Part shown: piece by piece, positions 23,898 through 32,971 of the stretch
Layout: every line of letters starts with the position of its first letter
How positions within the stretch are numbered: position 1 is the stretch's first letter
Assembly: GCA_903904835.1 (NCBI GenBank)
Contig: CAIVEI010000167.1
Coordinates: 1 to 64,000, forward strand
DNA length: 64,000 bases
Direction: 5' to 3'
Source of the DNA: an uncultured Schlesneria sp.
GTDB taxonomy: Bacteria > Planctomycetota > Planctomycetia > Planctomycetales > Planctomycetaceae
Translations under genes and position numbers: made by a program
Notes under the pieces: generated by a model
Told to the model about the DNA's origin: nothing
The model's input: only the letters and a program-made list of their open reading frames with translations
The model's database searches: none

Positions 23898-26057
23898 TTA
23901 CTTCTTTTCCTTCGGCATTGGCAGGATGATCAGTGCGTTCTCTGGCAGAGAAACATCGGCTGGCTTGTCATTGATCTTGTACTGCACTTTGAGTTGCTTC
24001 GCTGCATTTGGAGCAGGGTCTCCGCCGAAGGCTTCATTGTAACTGGCAGTCGATAACGAGATGAGTGGCGTATCCGTCGCCTGTTTCTGCAGGATCTCGG
24101 TGACATCCTTCTGAGACGCACCCGAGCCATATTCTGCTTTGATGATTTCCAGCTTCACTTTGTTCAGTTCAATACTGCCAAGAAGCTCTCTGGCTTCGGG
24201 TGACTTATCCGCAATCTTCTGTGCAATGACCAGGGCCGCTGCTGCCGCATCTTCTTTCAACTCAGGATTCTGATACGCTTTCACTGCCATCTTGAGCGTT
24301 TCCAAGCTTGGATAACGCTTCAGGACTTCGACGACGAGCTTCTTTTCTGGAATGCGCTGAGCCGCTTCGGTCGCCAGCTTGCACATTTCAATTCGCTCCG
24401 GCTCGGACATCGTGAATTGTCTTGCGACTTTGATGTACCCTCGCATCGCTCGAATCTGGAACTTTTCGGCAGGAGCGTTTTTCGCCAGATCCAGCAATAC
24501 AGGTGCAGCATCGATCGTCATCCAATCGCCCAGTAATTCACTGGCAACGTCTTGCAATTGCGGGTCGTTGTTCTTTGCCGCTACACCGATCGTTTGCAGT
24601 GCTTTTGTCCCGCTAACCGCTCCAAGGATTTTCAACAGGGCAATCTTCGTGGGGACGGGTGCACGTTCCAAAGCGGCCGCTAATTCCGTGGAACAGGCGT
24701 CTCGGTCCGGCATACGAACGCAAGCGGTCTTGAGTGCTTGCTGTGCCAAGGGAGCATCGTCGGCGGTCTTTGGTGTCACAACTTGCTTGATCAGCACTGA
24801 GAGCTTATCGGCGGGAACCGTATTTCCGAGTGAAGTCAGTGCAGCGCTGCGGATAGACTTGTCGCTGTTATCGACAGCTTTTAGCAGTGTTGGCAGGGCG
24901 TCAATGCGACGGTTGCCGATCAATTCGATTAACAGTACATAAAGTTTTGGATCGGGTTTGGCGAGTCTGGCTACGATCTCTTTGTCGATGCTTTCACCGG
25001 GTAATTCGGCCAACGCCTTTTTCGCGGTCTGTGAAATTGCGGGGTCGGTTTCGATTCCCGATTCGAGCAGTGTCGACAGGCAAGTCGTATTGCCGACCCG
25101 TCCGAGCGCTTCGAGTGCCGAGGTCCGAACTTGTTTTGGTCCGGCTTTGGCGGCTTTGAGAATTGCTGGTAAGACAACGGTGTTGGGTCGATCAGCCATA
25201 GCTGTCACGATCAACGCCGCACGGTCAGGAGCGTCAGTCGTCGCGCGAGCCAATTCCGTAGCCAAGGCCTCATCGATATCATTTCCAGGAAATTCACGTG
25301 CTGTGCTGAGGGCGATGTTGAACATGCCTTTATTTGGCGACTTGAATTGTTCGAGCAGCAGAGGAATTCCATTCTTCTTTCGGGCAAGAATCGCACCACG
25401 AGTCGCTTCGAGGATTCGTTGTTCGGGGACATCAGCTTTGCGAACGAAGTCGTAAAGTGCGATGGATTCGGTTTCGAGGCCATCTGCCTGAAAACGTTCG
25501 GCACACAGCACGCATCCTTCAGCGACGGCCGAACGAACCTTAGCCGGTGAGGCTGCCAGCACGTTTTGAAGTGACTTGGCAGCAGCAGGCGACCCGATTC
25601 GTCCGAGTGCCACTGCAGCTGCCGAAGCGACTTCGGAGTCTGGGTCTTGCAATCGAGCAGCCAAAAGATCAACGGCACTGGTATCGCGTCGGACACCGAT
25701 CGAATTGATTGTTCCAACGAGCAGGAGTCCCTGCAGGTTTCCGACGGCGGTTCGTAATGCCTCGTCCGCTTCCGAGCCTGGAATGGCTTCGAGTGCGATC
25801 CGTGACCAGGAAGAGAGTTGTTCGTTACTCAGCAGCTTGGCCAATTCAGGAACAGCTTTACCCGAACCGTAGATCGCTAGATTCTTGCAGGCGATCGCTT
25901 TTTCGGATGCTGGTGCCTCGGACGTCAGAATCGAGATCAGTTCCGCCTCTTTTTCCGGTGAAGTGGCAGGACCGTCTGCTCGAACCGAAGAAACTTGTGA
26001 GAAGAGGATTAATGCAAAGGGGATCAAGGCACTTGCGATTCGTCGAGTGAAATTCAT
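23898..26057 (-). CDS. exported HEAT-repeat protein
   Basis: A 719-aa protein with a signal peptide (ASALIPFALILFSQVSSVRA). Nearly the whole mature chain is made of roughly 30-36-residue helical pairs of the HEAT/PBS-lyase type, for example DSEVASAAAVALGRIGSPAAAKSL, PKQVRTSALEALGRVGNTTCL, DKSIRSAALTSLGNTV and DPQLQDVASELLGDWM. Such arrays are protein-binding scaffolds and are common in exported planctomycete proteins. The last 100 residues (after the repeats) are a beta-rich segment ending in a Lys/Glu tail. No enzymatic motif is visible. It is monocistronic, with its 3' end facing the bidirectional terminator. Confidence 0.85.
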   Translation of the reverse strand: MNFTRRIASALIPFALILFSQVSSVRADGPATSPEKEAELISILTSEAPASEKAIACKNLAIYGSGKAVPELAKLLSNEQLSSWSRIALEAIPGSEADEALRTAVGNLQGLLLVGTINSIGVRRDTSAVDLLAARLQDPDSEVASAAAVALGRIGSPAAAKSLQNVLAASPAKVRSAVAEGCVLCAERFQADGLETESIALYDFVRKADVPEQRILEATRGAILARKKNGIPLLLEQFKSPNKGMFNIALSTAREFPGNDIDEALATELARATTDAPDRAALIVTAMADRPNTVVLPAILKAAKAGPKQVRTSALEALGRVGNTTCLSTLLESGIETDPAISQTAKKALAELPGESIDKEIVARLAKPDPKLYVLLIELIGNRRIDALPTLLKAVDNSDKSIRSAALTSLGNTVPADKLSVLIKQVVTPKTADDAPLAQQALKTACVRMPDRDACSTELAAALERAPVPTKIALLKILGAVSGTKALQTIGVAAKNNDPQLQDVASELLGDWMTIDAAPVLLDLAKNAPAEKFQIRAMRGYIKVARQFTMSEPERIEMCKLATEAAQRIPEKKLVVEVLKRYPSLETLKMAVKAYQNPELKEDAAAAALVIAQKIADKSPEARELLGSIELNKVKLEIIKAEYGSGASQKDVTEILQKQATDTPLISLSTASYNEAFGGDPAPNAAKQLKVQYKINDKPADVSLPENALIILPMPKEKK

Positions 26058-26352
26058 GGTGTCTATCCAGATGTCTGAGATGTCAGTGATTGAGAGTTAC
26101 CATTTTATGCCTGCCCCACGCCGTCTGCCCTGGTGGTAAACGGGCCTCTGTACGAGAACATCGACAAACGGTGGCTTTTGTAAAACGCCGTTTGTCCGCT
26201 GAAGCAGTCAAGATTATTAGCCGACGCCGTGTCACGACTTTCATTGGTCGTGCAGTGGTGCCGGGAAGCAGAGAAATCGGAAGAACCACTGCATATTCGA
26301 AGTTGTTGATGCAGTGGCAATCTTCCGTTTGTGACCAGTTCCGAATCAAATC
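26058..26352. other. intergenic stretch, nothing recognised
   Basis: 295 bp between the HEAT-repeat and Gfo/Idh genes, both on the minus strand. A long plus-strand frame (26090-26755) crosses it but runs mainly antisense to the Gfo/Idh gene. Probably holds the HEAT gene promoter. Confidence 0.35.
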
Positions 26353-27636
26353 CTACAGCCGCCATGGTTCGCGAAGTGCTTCTGAACGAAGGCGATTGGC
26401 TTGTTCATCGTTGATGAACTCGTTTGTTTTGGGATCGAGTTTTACCTGTCGTCCCAAATGCAGCGCGATGTTAGCGGCATGGCAGGCAATGTGTGCGTTG
26501 CAAGCGGCTTCAGCGTTACCCTTAGGTTGGCTGCGTGACTTCACACAGTCGAGGAAGTCGCGAACGTGGAACGTTGCTGGATACTCGGCGATCTCAGCCA
26601 CTGTTCGTCCGGCGAGTAGTGTCGGAGAACTGAGGACGAGTTTCCCGCTGTCGCCCGTTTCCACCCAGCCAGTTTCCCCTTCGAATCGAACAGGGCACGA
26701 TCCGAGAGGAATCCAGCCAGTTTCGCGGAAGATCAGTTCGACACCATCGGCATAACGGGCAACCAACTGCCCATTCTTTGGCGGATCGTATTCGATTGGT
26801 GCAGGAACGTCGTTTACTGCCCACTGGCAGAGGTCAACGCAATGTGAACCCCATTCGAGAACTCCTCCGCCGACGAGTCCACCACCTTTTTCAAAATTGA
26901 ATCCGTCAAGCAGTTTGGCATTAAAAGGCCGCCACGCTGCGGGGCCGAGATACAAATTCCAGTCGACGACTTCAGCATTTGGTTCCGTTTCAGGAATCAA
27001 CCAACCGCTCATCATCGCCTGCATCCCTGCCGGATGAGCAAAGACCTTCTTGAGTTTTCCGAGCTTGCCGGTGCGAGCCAGTTCGCAGGCAAAGGCAAAG
27101 TGCGGCAAGTTTCGACGTTGGGTTCCTGCCTGGAAGACACGGCCTGTCCGGCGAATCGTATCCTTCAGGATGACGCTTTGAGCGATGTTCTTCGTGCAAG
27201 GCTTTTCGCAATACATGTCCTTGCCGGCCTTGGCTGCCTGCATGGCGGCAGTACAGTGCCAATTCGGTCCTGTGGCGATCAGTACCGCATCAATGTCCTT
27301 GCGGTCGAGTAGTTCACGGAAGTCGCGATACGTGGCACAGTTTTCATTTTTGTTGTGATCATCAGCTCGCTTTTTGATCGCAATTCGTTGCTTTTCTTTG
27401 ATGTCACAAACCGCAACGAACTGAACGTCTTTTTGCTCGAGGAAGCAGCCAAGGTCATAGGTTCCGCGGTTGCCGATTCCAATCCCGCCGACGACGACTC
27501 GCTCGCTTGGTGGAACGGCACCATCCAGGCCCAAAGCAGAACTCGGGATGATCATCGGCGCGGCAAAAACAGCACTGGCCGAAAGGGATGTCTTCAAAAA
27601 CTGACGCCGATGAAGCTGCGTAACGTTTTTCGACAT
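26353..27636 (-). CDS. Tat-exported Gfo/Idh/MocA-family oxidoreductase
   Basis: A 427-aa NAD(P)-dependent oxidoreductase with a twin-arginine signal (HRRQFLKTSLSASAVFAAP). The start is the ATG at 27636, preceded by AGGAG 8 nt upstream; the longer frame has no such support. The Rossmann domain opens with VVVGGIGIGNRG (glycine-rich nucleotide loop), followed by DVQFVAVCDIKEKQR and the catalytic family motif YCEKPCTKN (Lys of EKP). The C-terminal domain contains GGVLEWGSHCVDLCQWAVN, with His in the position of the usual catalytic His. Planctomycete genomes carry many of these exported enzymes, thought to oxidise sugars or inositol-like compounds. The export signal suggests folding with NAD(P) in the cytoplasm before transport. 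The substrate cannot be told from the sequence. Confidence 0.93.
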   Translation of the reverse strand: MSKNVTQLHRRQFLKTSLSASAVFAAPMIIPSSALGLDGAVPPSERVVVGGIGIGNRGTYDLGCFLEQKDVQFVAVCDIKEKQRIAIKKRADDHNKNENCATYRDFRELLDRKDIDAVLIATGPNWHCTAAMQAAKAGKDMYCEKPCTKNIAQSVILKDTIRRTGRVFQAGTQRRNLPHFAFACELARTGKLGKLKKVFAHPAGMQAMMSGWLIPETEPNAEVVDWNLYLGPAAWRPFNAKLLDGFNFEKGGGLVGGGVLEWGSHCVDLCQWAVNDVPAPIEYDPPKNGQLVARYADGVELIFRETGWIPLGSCPVRFEGETGWVETGDSGKLVLSSPTLLAGRTVAEIAEYPATFHVRDFLDCVKSRSQPKGNAEAACNAHIACHAANIALHLGRQVKLDPKTNEFINDEQANRLRSEALREPWRL

Positions 27637-27780
27637 GACTGCTCTCCTGACTGTGATTGATGGGATGACTGCCGAGGCTGAAGCCAAGCGAGTCGGGGAT
27701 CTACGGGATTCCGAACAGCATACCTTCGACATACCGTCAATTGCTACCCATAAGGCCTCATTGTTTCGTACGAATCGAGT

Positions 27781-29214
27781 TCAGTATCCAAGATTCGTCA
27801 GCTCGATTCCTGAAAAATAATGCCGAATGATCTCAGTACTGGTTCGGCCCGCTTCAGCCTGGCCCTTGGCACCCCATTGACAGAAGCCAACACCGTGACC
27901 GTGACCGCGTCCGTCAAATACGACCCGATCCTTTTCCAGTTTGATCTGAAAATGCGGGCTGTGCAGTGTACCTGACGGCATTCGATCACGAAGTTCGATT
28001 CCGCTCACAGACGGGCGTTCTTTGCCTGCGTCGAGCTCAAACTGGGAAATTGCACCAATTCCTGGCGTGGACGTTTGCCGGACAGAGCGAATCGCAAGGG
28101 CTTTTTTCCCACTGTTATTGGAACTGGTCGCTCGTTGTTGAAATACCTCGCGGGACAATTCCGTCGTCCAGCGATAATGAGGTGACTCGCGACAAAACTC
28201 ACAGGGAACTGATTTCAGAGCGTCGGTCGCATCTTTGAAGACCTCGTTTCCGTTAACCGTTCGTCCTCCGCAGACGGCTGAGTAATACGTGCAGAACAAC
28301 TCATTTCGCAGAGTGCAAATGACGCCGCGAGTTTCCTTTACGACGCGGCGACTGCTTTCACTCTCTCCCGCCAGCCGGCGCCCCGAAGCATCGACGTATT
28401 CTACGCCGAGATACTTTTGGCTTCGTTGCGACGAAAACAGGTCAAAAAGTGCGTTTGGGTCGGCGTGCCGGACTTGATACAAGGCATAAGTTCTCGCCAC
28501 GATCGCTTGAGCCTGCCGGGCTGCCTCAGGGAATTTCGTCGGCATCTCAGAATCGACCACGCTTGAAAGGTATTCTTCGATGGGCAACACGTTGACGGCC
28601 GAGATCAGTCCATCTGCGCGACGAAACAACCTCAAACGCCCTCGGTAGAGGTGATCGTCCACACGAATCGAAGGGGATTGATCGGGCTGAATCTCAATCT
28701 GTTTGGTGGCATACGGTTTTGATCCTAGTTTGAGCCCTTTTGCAGTGGATGTCACAACGATTCGACTGAGCCCGTTTTCCTTTGCGAGTTCTTCCTGAGT
28801 ATCGAGTGAGATCATCCGGTATCGCCCGCGAACGTCAAGCTGAAGCGAGTTAACACCACCGGGTGTGACATTGACGCGAATGATTGGCTCGGTCGCTTTT
28901 TTGCTTTGGCGAGCCGTTTTCGAGGGAAGGGCAGGGGGGGTTAAGCGGGGCTTGGCGAATGTCTGCAATGGTGGTGGCGCCTGATGAATCACGGGCGCTG
29001 TTTGTACGGCCACGACTGCAACCAAGAGCGCAAGGACAGGCAGCGCAACGATCCATACCCCTTTGGGCTTGGGGGGACGAGTTTGCTCGGCACTGGAGGA
29101 AAACAAACGAGGCTGTGCAGCATGTCTGCCGTCAGCCTCGTTTGGTGAGTTATTCACGCTGCGGTCTCCGACACGCGTGTGATACGGCATGGACGACCAT
29201 GTCCATGAATTCAT
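27781..29214 (-). CDS. SpoIID/LytB-domain protein, membrane anchored
   Basis: A 477-aa protein with a basic N-terminal tail, a transmembrane helix at about residues 50-72 (GVWIVALPVLALLVAVVAV), a Pro-rich linker and then the SpoIID domain. Family signatures are INVLPIEEYLSSVVDSEMPTKF and EAARQAQAIVARTYALYQ, followed by the FDLFSSQRSQKY and TVNGNEVF stretches, a CEFC pair and the terminal GHGHGVGFCQWGAKGQAEAG. In Bacillus SpoIID is a lytic transglycosylase acting on peptidoglycan during sporulation; in non-sporulating phyla the role is a cell-wall glycan hydrolase or unknown. Its start lies 4 bp after the stop of the TPR/alpha-CTD gene, so the two genes are surely one operon. MPYHTR (29190) is an alternative start. 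Confidence 0.9.
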   Translation of the reverse strand: MNSWTWSSMPYHTRVGDRSVNNSPNEADGRHAAQPRLFSSSAEQTRPPKPKGVWIVALPVLALLVAVVAVQTAPVIHQAPPPLQTFAKPRLTPPALPSKTARQSKKATEPIIRVNVTPGGVNSLQLDVRGRYRMISLDTQEELAKENGLSRIVVTSTAKGLKLGSKPYATKQIEIQPDQSPSIRVDDHLYRGRLRLFRRADGLISAVNVLPIEEYLSSVVDSEMPTKFPEAARQAQAIVARTYALYQVRHADPNALFDLFSSQRSQKYLGVEYVDASGRRLAGESESSRRVVKETRGVICTLRNELFCTYYSAVCGGRTVNGNEVFKDATDALKSVPCEFCRESPHYRWTTELSREVFQQRATSSNNSGKKALAIRSVRQTSTPGIGAISQFELDAGKERPSVSGIELRDRMPSGTLHSPHFQIKLEKDRVVFDGRGHGHGVGFCQWGAKGQAEAGRTSTEIIRHYFSGIELTNLGY

Positions 29215-29218
29215 TTCA

Positions 29219-30595
29219 TCAGTCGTTGCGCAGCTTCAGGCCAATTTCACCCAATTGCTGTCGAATTTCGTTCAACGATGTCACGCCAAAGTTCTTGGTC
29301 GCCAGCAATTCGTCAGGGGTTCGCTGAACCAGTTCAGAAAGGCTGGTAATTCCAAGACGAGCCATACATTTTCGTGCACGGACTGACAAATTCAAATCGG
29401 AGACCGACCGAGCCAGCATTGCCTGTTCCTGAGGGGACAGATCGGTTGGCAGGATCGCATAAGTACCTGCAACGCCACCGGTTGCTGCCGTTGCCCCTTG
29501 CCATGCCCCAGCTTCTTTTGGCTTGGCTGGCGCAAGGTTCTGGCCGATTCTGAGGCCATGAGCTTGCATCAGTTCGCGAATTTCGACGAGCGAAGTCTCG
29601 CCGAAATTTTTTCCTTGAAGCAAATCTGGTTCAGTGATCTTTGTCAAATCGCCGAGCGTCTGAATGTCCATACTGGCGAGGCAGTTCCGGCTGCGAACGG
29701 AAAGTTCGAAGTCGGTGACTGGCCGACTGAGCAACTGCTCGAGTCGTGCTTCGTTCTTGGCCATGTCATCGTCGTAATACATTTCGTTCGTCGCTTCGAT
29801 ATCCTTCATGTACATCAAAGCGCGGGCGTGATTCTGGTCGTGTTGAAGCACTCGTCGGAAGCAGAATGCCGCTGCCGAGTAATTTCCTTTGTCTTCGTAA
29901 AGCAAGCCCAGGTTCAGAAGTCCCCCAATGTAGAATGGAGCCTTGCTGAGACCCTGTTCATAGAGCCGGATTGCTTCGTTGTCGTTGCCGTAAAGGGCAT
30001 TCTCGCCTGCCAGGCGAAACAGCGCCTGTGAGTGATGTGGGTCCATATCCACAGCACGTTCGAAGTACTCAATCGCTCCGTAAGTATCACCACGGTCAGC
30101 GAGAATGCATCCCATTTGGTACGAATAGTCTGCTCGTCGGGCACCTTCCATGCCGGCCTGCTTGAGCGTCGTTTCCGCTTCGTCCAGCCGTCCTTGAAGT
30201 CGGATTGCACCCGCTTTTTTCATGGTGCATTCAACAGGATCGTATCCTGCCTTTGCAGCTGCGGCAAACTTCGCTTCCGCTTCGTTGTACTTTTCCAACG
30301 ACATGCAGACCAAGCCGTGGACGTAGTAGGCAACTCCATCGCCGGTCGCACCTGAAAGAAGGCGCTCGGCAAGAGTATGTTGGGCAAGTAAGTAAGCGCC
30401 AATCCCGGCACGAACCGACTGGCTCGACGACCCGCCGCTTTCGACCTCTCGCAGCAGAGATTCGATCTCTTGCCTGGTCGTCGCGACTTGGTCCGACGCA
30501 ACCGCGCGTCGTAACTGGCTGAACTCGTCAGCCGTCATGTGTCCCTTGGATTGCAGAATACCACGAATATTAACTGGTTCAGCCGTCTTGATCAC
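29219..30595 (-). CDS. TPR protein with two RNA-polymerase alpha-CTD domains
   Basis: A 458-aa cytoplasmic protein combining an N-terminal TPR section (about residues 60-260, for example KYNEAEAKFAAAAKAGYDP, GAIEYFERAVDMDPHHSQAL and YSAAAFCFRRVLQHDQNH) with two alpha-CTD-like helix-hairpin-helix domains. The first (about 286-345) reads RPVTDFELSVRSRNCL...NFGETSLVEIREL, the second (about 390-455) LNLSVRARKCM...NFGVTSLNEIRQQL. Compared with E. coli alpha-CTD, Arg265 is kept in both, Asn268 only in the first, and Lys298 in neither. GTG 30595 is my preferred start because it leaves the conserved NIRGIL segment in the protein and drops a poor N-terminus; ATG at 30538 is also possible. It probably binds DNA or transcription factors independently of RNA polymerase; the family is planctomycete-associated and unstudied. 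It is the first gene of an operon with SpoIID. Confidence 0.9.
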   Translation of the reverse strand: MIKTAEPVNIRGILQSKGHMTADEFSQLRRAVASDQVATTRQEIESLLREVESGGSSSQSVRAGIGAYLLAQHTLAERLLSGATGDGVAYYVHGLVCMSLEKYNEAEAKFAAAAKAGYDPVECTMKKAGAIRLQGRLDEAETTLKQAGMEGARRADYSYQMGCILADRGDTYGAIEYFERAVDMDPHHSQALFRLAGENALYGNDNEAIRLYEQGLSKAPFYIGGLLNLGLLYEDKGNYSAAAFCFRRVLQHDQNHARALMYMKDIEATNEMYYDDDMAKNEARLEQLLSRPVTDFELSVRSRNCLASMDIQTLGDLTKITEPDLLQGKNFGETSLVEIRELMQAHGLRIGQNLAPAKPKEAGAWQGATAATGGVAGTYAILPTDLSPQEQAMLARSVSDLNLSVRARKCMARLGITSLSELVQRTPDELLATKNFGVTSLNEIRQQLGEIGLKLRND

Positions 30596-30852
30596 AGTCA
30601 GTTCAGCCCTTTCTGGAGGGTACTGGCAGCACCACGAAAACTTGCGAGGGATTTCAGCCTGGTTACACCTTGCTGATCGATCCAATCTGGTCGCCAGACA
30701 ATTTTTCGAACACCGATTGCCAGCGGTGAAATGTCAAAGTCGGGTCAAATTATGAACTCGACCCAGATTGAACTTGCCCTTAATAACGAATCGTGCATTA
30801 TATCGATAGAGTTTGGTTCTGCAACGCCATCGGTTTTCACGAGATGTGAACT

Positions 30853-31821
30853 ATGCGACTTCTGCGAATCTGCCTGATATTTGCGGTCGTCTCCGCCGGA
30901 GATACTGGCTTTGCCGACGAGCCGGTTTCGGCTGACGCCTGGGTGCCGGAACATTTGCGCGGCCCGATTTCGGAACTTGATCATCCCGATTTCGAACGGC
31001 GCGAGGCGGCCGTCAAACAATTGTCGTCCCTGGGGAAGGGTGCGATCCCCGCGTTAATGGTCGCTGCTGAGGACGGGTCACCGGAAGCATCGGTCCGGGC
31101 ATTCGAAGCTTTACAGCAACTTTATCGCGGCGACGATGAAATGACATTTGAATTGGTTGAACTCGTGTTTCGGCGTCTCAAGGGTAGTGAACACCTCGGA
31201 GTCGCATCCAGGGCTGAGAGAGCTTTCGATAGCGGAGCGGAGAATCGCCAGAAACGCGCAATCACCCGGCTTGAACGACTGGGCGGAATCATCCACTTTA
31301 CTGATCCGGCGACGGATCGACCGCTGGGACGGCCGACCGTCGATTATGTGATGCTAGGTCGTGACTGGGTCGGCGAGGAGGCCGATTTACGCTTACTTGG
31401 GCGGATCGAAGATCTCCGACTTTCGATGACCCAACTGTATATTATTCGCGGTATCGACGTTTCGGAAAGGACTTTGTTTGATCTCACGATGGAATTACCG
31501 TTCTTGAAGATCGAACGACGCGGGCCAGCCCGACTGGGAATTCGTGGCAGGACGAGCGATGACGGCTGTGTTATTCACGCAATTGATCCAGGTTCTGCTG
31601 CGGAAGAGGCAGGGATGAAGATCCGAGATGAAGTCATCGAAATCGATGGACTTCCTGTCGATTCCTTTGAAAAACTGATTGAGATCATCGGCGAAAAGGA
31701 ACCGGGAGAGACGGTCCCGATCGTCTTTCGGCGCGGTGAAGAGACGCATAAGGTCACCGCAAAGCTGACGGCGTGGGCCAAACCCGCTGCTGCCAACGTT
31801 CCTCCGCAACCGCGACCTTGA
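30853..31821 (+). CDS. exported PDZ-domain protein with HEAT-like N-terminus
   Basis: A 322-aa protein with a signal peptide (MRLLRICLIFAVVSAGDTGFA). Residues about 40-110 form helical repeats of HEAT type (FERREAAVKQLSSLGKGAIPALMVAAEDG and SVRAFEALQQLYRG). A middle section of about 100 residues, including a leucine-rich-like ALITRLERLGGIIHFTDPA region, has no clear family. A PDZ domain occupies about 218-312: RLGIRGRTSDDGCVIHAIDPGSAAEEAGMKIRDEVIEIDG, with the carboxylate-binding loop RLGI. No protease domain is attached, so it is a binding protein rather than a DegP/HtrA enzyme. The next gene starts 25 bp later on the same strand and probably shares its transcript. Confidence 0.85.
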   Translation: MRLLRICLIFAVVSAGDTGFADEPVSADAWVPEHLRGPISELDHPDFERREAAVKQLSSLGKGAIPALMVAAEDGSPEASVRAFEALQQLYRGDDEMTFELVELVFRRLKGSEHLGVASRAERAFDSGAENRQKRAITRLERLGGIIHFTDPATDRPLGRPTVDYVMLGRDWVGEEADLRLLGRIEDLRLSMTQLYIIRGIDVSERTLFDLTMELPFLKIERRGPARLGIRGRTSDDGCVIHAIDPGSAAEEAGMKIRDEVIEIDGLPVDSFEKLIEIIGEKEPGETVPIVFRRGEETHKVTAKLTAWAKPAAANVPPQPRP

Positions 31822-31846
31822 TTCACCGCGTAGAGGTAACTTGTCG

Positions 31847-32908
31847 ATGTTTCGTTGCTCGAGTCAAGCCGTGGTTCTTTACCTGCTCGCTTACGCGACC
31901 ACGGTGTGGACGGTACCAGCAACGGCACAGGACCGTGTCTTGATCCAGCAACCGGGCGGAAGCCGGTTTCCGATGTCGGGATATATCGAAGACTACACCG
32001 GGCGGGAAATCGCACTGCGTATCAAGCCCAATGAGCCGGTTCGTCGTTACCCGCGCGCTGACATCATTGATGTGACAACGGAATACACGCCACATCATGA
32101 TCGAGGCCGCAAGTTGTTTGCCAGCGGCAAGATCGCCGAAGCTTGCGGCGAATACACTGCGGCCTTAGACGATGAAGACCGCCCTTGGGTCCGACGAGAA
32201 ATCCTCGCGAGCCAGGTGAGATGTGCCCTGTGGAACGGCGATTACAACACTGCGATATCTCGTTTTCTTCCGATTGTCCAGTCGGATGCCGAGACGTTTC
32301 ACTATGGGTTGGCGCCGTTGAATTGGACCGATGATCAGCCCGCTGCAAACCTCAGGTTGGACGCAAGGAATTGGATCGGGCCGAAGGCGACTCCCCTCTC
32401 ACAACTGATCGGGGCGAGTTGGTTATTGTCTGTTGCTGATGGGACAGTGGAAGCGCAAGCAACACTGAAGAAACTCGCCCGGGAACCGGACGTTCGTATC
32501 CAGCGCTTGGCACAAATGCAGCTTTGGCGAATCAAGTTGAAAGGATCGTCCCAACTAGATCCAGATGAGATCACCGGGTGGGAAAAATTCATCGAAGAAC
32601 TGTCCGTCGAGTTGCGAGGTGGCGCGTACTTTGTCATCGGACAAGCCTGGAAGCAGCGAAAAGAACACGAAAAAGGTGCGAGAGCGTTTTTATGGCTGCC
32701 GCTGGTCTACGACGCAGACCGATGGCTCAGCAGTCGAGCCTGTTTTGAGGCGGCCCAATCGCTCAGCAACGCAGGCGATCGAACCCAGGCAGTAAAGCTC
32801 TATAGTGAAGTCGTCTTCCGCTACGGAGATACACCTTGGGGACCCAAAGCCGAAGCCGCTTGGAACTTGTTGCGTCAGCCGGATTCAGTCGAATCGAAAG
32901 CTCGCTAA
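31847..32908 (+). CDS. exported TPR-like protein, unknown role
   Basis: A 353-aa protein starting at ATG 31847 (GAGG about 10 nt upstream; the TTG at 31841 is less likely). The signal peptide is hydrophobic residues about 9-26 (VVLYLLAYATTVWTVPATA). The N-terminal mature part has a beta-rich patch (SRFPMSGYIEDYTGREIAL) that looks like the small domain found in front of planctomycete TPR proteins. Then come TPR-like helices: GRKLFASGKIAEACGEYTAALDDED, WNGDYNTAISRFLPIV, and near the end AQSLSNAGDRTQAVKLYSEVVFRYGDTPW, a classic repeat. It follows the PDZ protein gene by 25 bp, so the two may act together at the envelope. No enzyme motif is visible. Confidence 0.75.
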   Translation: MFRCSSQAVVLYLLAYATTVWTVPATAQDRVLIQQPGGSRFPMSGYIEDYTGREIALRIKPNEPVRRYPRADIIDVTTEYTPHHDRGRKLFASGKIAEACGEYTAALDDEDRPWVRREILASQVRCALWNGDYNTAISRFLPIVQSDAETFHYGLAPLNWTDDQPAANLRLDARNWIGPKATPLSQLIGASWLLSVADGTVEAQATLKKLAREPDVRIQRLAQMQLWRIKLKGSSQLDPDEITGWEKFIEELSVELRGGAYFVIGQAWKQRKEHEKGARAFLWLPLVYDADRWLSSRACFEAAQSLSNAGDRTQAVKLYSEVVFRYGDTPWGPKAEAAWNLLRQPDSVESKAR

Positions 32909-32971
32909 TGAACTTCGTTATCGTATCATCAAATGCGGACGCGACTTGATTACGATTCGAATTCATTCCCC

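Noticed and set aside
26090-26755. Plus-strand frame of 221 aa
   Set aside because: Mostly antisense to the Gfo/Idh gene; Ser/Arg-rich shadow composition.
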